This document shows positions 31,483-33,236 of a stretch of DNA of 33,236 nucleotides, one piece after another. Position 1 is the first letter of the stretch; every line of letters begins with the position of its first letter. The notes below the pieces were generated by a model. It did no database searches. It was not told the DNA's origin and was given only the letters and a program-made list of their open reading frames with translations. This DNA is from Mycobacterium sp. (GTDB lineage Bacteria; Actinomycetota; Actinomycetes; Mycobacteriales; Mycobacteriaceae), in assembly GCA_025966225.1 (NCBI GenBank), contig JAOPVI010000060.1, forward strand, positions 1 to 33,236. Reading direction: 5' to 3'. The position numbers and the translations under genes were made by a program.

Positions 31483-32649
31483 GTGGGACTCGACGATCGT
31501 GAAGGGCTGGCGCTACTGCGCGCCGCGGTCGACCCCGACGCCGGCTCGGAGGAACTGATCCGCAGGTTCTACACCCGCTGGTTCGCCATCGACACTTCGG
31601 CCGCCGACCTCTTTCCCCCCGACATGACCGGGCAGCGCGTCGCATTCGCGCGTGCGTTGACCTGGCTGTTCGGCGAGCTCATTGCCCGGCGTGCCGAGGA
31701 GCCCGTCGCCTTCCTCGCCCAGCTCGGCCGCGATCACCGCAAGTACGGTGTCACCCAACGGCATTACGACAGCATGCGCGACGCGCTCGAGACGACGTTG
31801 CGCAGCCACCTCATCGAGCAATGGGACCAGGGGCTGGCGGGCACCGCACGCGATGCAGTGGACCTGATCATCGGGGTGATGCGCGGCGCGGCGGACGCCG
31901 AGAAGGGACCCCCGTTCCGCGACGGCACCGTCATCGAGCACATCCGGGCCACCCGGGACGTCTCGATCATCCGGCTTCAACTCGACCGCCCGCTGTACTA
32001 CCACCCCGGCCAATACGTCACCGTGCAGGTGCCGCAGTGGCCGCGCCGGTGGCGTTACCTGAGCCCGTCGATCCCCGCCGACCGCTCAGGCGCCATCGAG
32101 TTCCACGTCCGTTCGGTCAGCGGCGGCATGGTCAGCACCGCGATCGTCGGCGAGACCAAACCCGGCGACCGGTGGCGACTGTCCAACCCGCACGGCGCCA
32201 TGCACATCGACCGCGACGGCGAAGACGTGCTGATGGTCGCAGGCAGCACGGGGCTGGCGCCGTTGCGGACGCTGATCATGGACATGACACGGTCGGGCGT
32301 GAATCCGCGCGTGCACCTGTTCTTCGGGGCGCGCTATCCGTCCGAGCTCTACGACCTGCCGACGTTGTGGCAGCTCGCCTCGTCGAATCCGTGGCTTTCG
32401 GTGACTCCGGTGTCGGAGTATTCGACGAATCCGCCGTGGGCCGTCGACTATCCGGACCCGGAGCCGCCGCGCGGCCTCCACGTCCGCCAGACCGGCACGC
32501 TGCCCGACGTCGTGACCCGATACGGCAACTGGAGCGACCGGCAGATCCTCCTCTGCGGCGGACCACAGATGGTCGAGGCCACCAAGGACGCGCTGATCGC
32601 CAAGGGCGCGCAGGCGCACCACATCCAACACGATCCGCTCGCCAACTGA
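31483..32649 (+). CDS. Type II flavohaemoprotein-like oxidoreductase (Rv0385-like)
   Basis: A 388-residue protein with three domains. Residues 1-130 are globin-like (LIRRFYTRWFAID, ARALTWLFGELIA, LGRDHRKYGVTQRHYDSMRD, where the His in RDHRKYG is the likely haem ligand). Residues of about 140-240 form an FAD domain (YHPGQYVTVQVPQWPRRWRY ending in the R-x-Y-S-like RYLSPS). The rest is an NAD domain (DVLMVAGSTGLAPLRTLIMD and LLCGGPQMVEATKDAL). Layout and length match the mycobacterial type II flavohaemoglobin Rv0385, which differs from the NO-detoxifying type and has been linked to D-lactate oxidation and electron transfer. The gene is close to clpB in M. tuberculosis but 10 kb away here, so the intervening genes look like an insertion or lineage-specific block. 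Confidence 0.88.
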   Translation: MGLDDREGLALLRAAVDPDAGSEELIRRFYTRWFAIDTSAADLFPPDMTGQRVAFARALTWLFGELIARRAEEPVAFLAQLGRDHRKYGVTQRHYDSMRDALETTLRSHLIEQWDQGLAGTARDAVDLIIGVMRGAADAEKGPPFRDGTVIEHIRATRDVSIIRLQLDRPLYYHPGQYVTVQVPQWPRRWRYLSPSIPADRSGAIEFHVRSVSGGMVSTAIVGETKPGDRWRLSNPHGAMHIDRDGEDVLMVAGSTGLAPLRTLIMDMTRSGVNPRVHLFFGARYPSELYDLPTLWQLASSNPWLSVTPVSEYSTNPPWAVDYPDPEPPRGLHVRQTGTLPDVVTRYGNWSDRQILLCGGPQMVEATKDALIAKGAQAHHIQHDPLAN

Positions 32650-32668
32650 TGCGTGACAGAATTCAACG

Positions 32669-33236
32669 ATGCCCGAGTTCGAAGCCGTCACGCTCAAGGA
32701 CCCTTCGTCGTCGCTGACGGCTACCTTCGTGCCAACCGCAGGCATGATCGGCACGTCCTTGGCCGATGACGGCGTGGAGTTCCTCGGCCAGCGCCGCGGG
32801 CTCAACGCCTACGTGACGTCGGGCAAGACCATGGGCATCCCGATTCTCTATCCGTGGGCAAATCGGTTGAGCGCCAGCAAGTATGGCATCAACGGTGCCG
32901 TCGTCACGTTGACCGCAGGCACCGGCGGCGTGCGCACCGACGAGCACGGCGTGCCCATTCACGGTGTGCTCGCCGCCTACCCAGGGTGGCTGGTCAGCGC
33001 GCGCTCGGACAACAAGCTGACGGCCGTGCTCGACTACGGCGGCAAGCCTCGCCTGCTCGCGTCGTTCCCGTTCCCGCACGTGCTGACCCAAGAGGTCACG
33101 CTCGAGGACCGGACGCTCACCATCGAGACGACGGTCATGCCAACCACGGCAGCATCGGTTCCGCTGTGTTTCGGCTACCACCCGTACTTCGCCATCCCGG
33201 GCGTGCCACGCGCAGAGTGGCTGGTCACTACGCCGA
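32669..33236 (+). CDS. Aldose 1-epimerase, 5' part
   Basis: The frame from ATG 32669 runs off the window end, giving 189 codons. It is a galactose-mutarotase-type protein that interconverts the anomers of sugars. Family features are FLGQRRGLNAYVTSGKTMGI, PILYPWANRLS, VPIHGVLAAYPGW (the conserved His-Gly near residue 95) and PLCFGYHPYFAIPG, where the His-Pro-Tyr is a catalytic histidine segment. The missing C-terminus would hold the catalytic glutamate. It begins 19 bp after the flavohaemoprotein stop and may be cotranscribed with it. Confidence 0.88.
   Translation, partial: MPEFEAVTLKDPSSSLTATFVPTAGMIGTSLADDGVEFLGQRRGLNAYVTSGKTMGIPILYPWANRLSASKYGINGAVVTLTAGTGGVRTDEHGVPIHGVLAAYPGWLVSARSDNKLTAVLDYGGKPRLLASFPFPHVLTQEVTLEDRTLTIETTVMPTTAASVPLCFGYHPYFAIPGVPRAEWLVTTP

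Overview
The window looks like the chromosome of a mycobacterium, probably a rapid-growing Mycolicibacterium-type species. The grounds are very high GC, many apparently leaderless ATG/GTG starts behind TANNNT -10 hexamers, an F420-type luciferase-like oxidoreductase, DUF3558 and other lipoproteins, a GAP/Sap-type membrane protein, and the block clpB - ttfA - secreted lipoprotein - trmH plus a type II flavohaemoprotein. That block matches, from memory, the M. tuberculosis Rv0380c-Rv0385 neighbourhood. No tRNA, rRNA, CRISPR array or insertion sequence was recognised.

Layout. 1-3.8 kb: the 3' end of a large LuxR-type regulator, a zinc alcohol dehydrogenase, a small DUF4242-like protein and a DedA membrane protein. 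3.8-7.5 kb: a minus-strand trio (Rieske oxygenase, DapB-fold dehydrogenase, F420-type oxidoreductase) divergent from a TetR regulator, probably an uncharacterised catabolic unit. 7.5-10.6 kb: DUF3558 lipoprotein, XdhC-type molybdoenzyme maturation factor, IclR regulator. 10.7-12.2 kb: scoA-scoB CoA transferase, divergent from the IclR gene. 12.2-18.4 kb: a tightly packed minus-strand run ttfA, SDR, lipoprotein, trmH, GH76, nhaA-dsbA fusion. 18.4-21.1 kb: clpB, with a hairpin at its stop codon and a heat-shock promoter that combines a HAIR (HspR) box with an ECF-sigma promoter. 21.2-26.9 kb: a membrane protein, a decayed guanine-deaminase fragment, and a xanthine-dehydrogenase-family operon whose fused 2Fe-2S/molybdenum subunit is cut by an in-frame TAG. 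26.9-33.2 kb: a very large multicopper oxidase fused to FG-GAP repeats, a secreted NTF2-like protein, a GAP-family membrane protein, a flavohaemoprotein and the start of an aldose 1-epimerase.

The main new signal is a 20-bp box, TAGGGAAACNCCCGATTTAT (one copy ends TTTCT), present three times. Every copy is followed by exactly 17 bp and then a TANNNT hexamer. Two copies sit in front of a leaderless start (DUF4242-like gene and DUF3558 lipoprotein). The third overlaps the stop codon of the LuxR-type regulator and points into a short degenerate region. This geometry suggests a dedicated activator-dependent promoter class, possibly served by the neighbouring LuxR protein.

The second signal is decay of what may be a purine-degradation locus. 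A guanine deaminase N-terminal fragment (Trp-to-stop plus frameshift) lies beside a molybdenum hydroxylase whose alpha/beta-hammerhead domain is split by a single amber codon.
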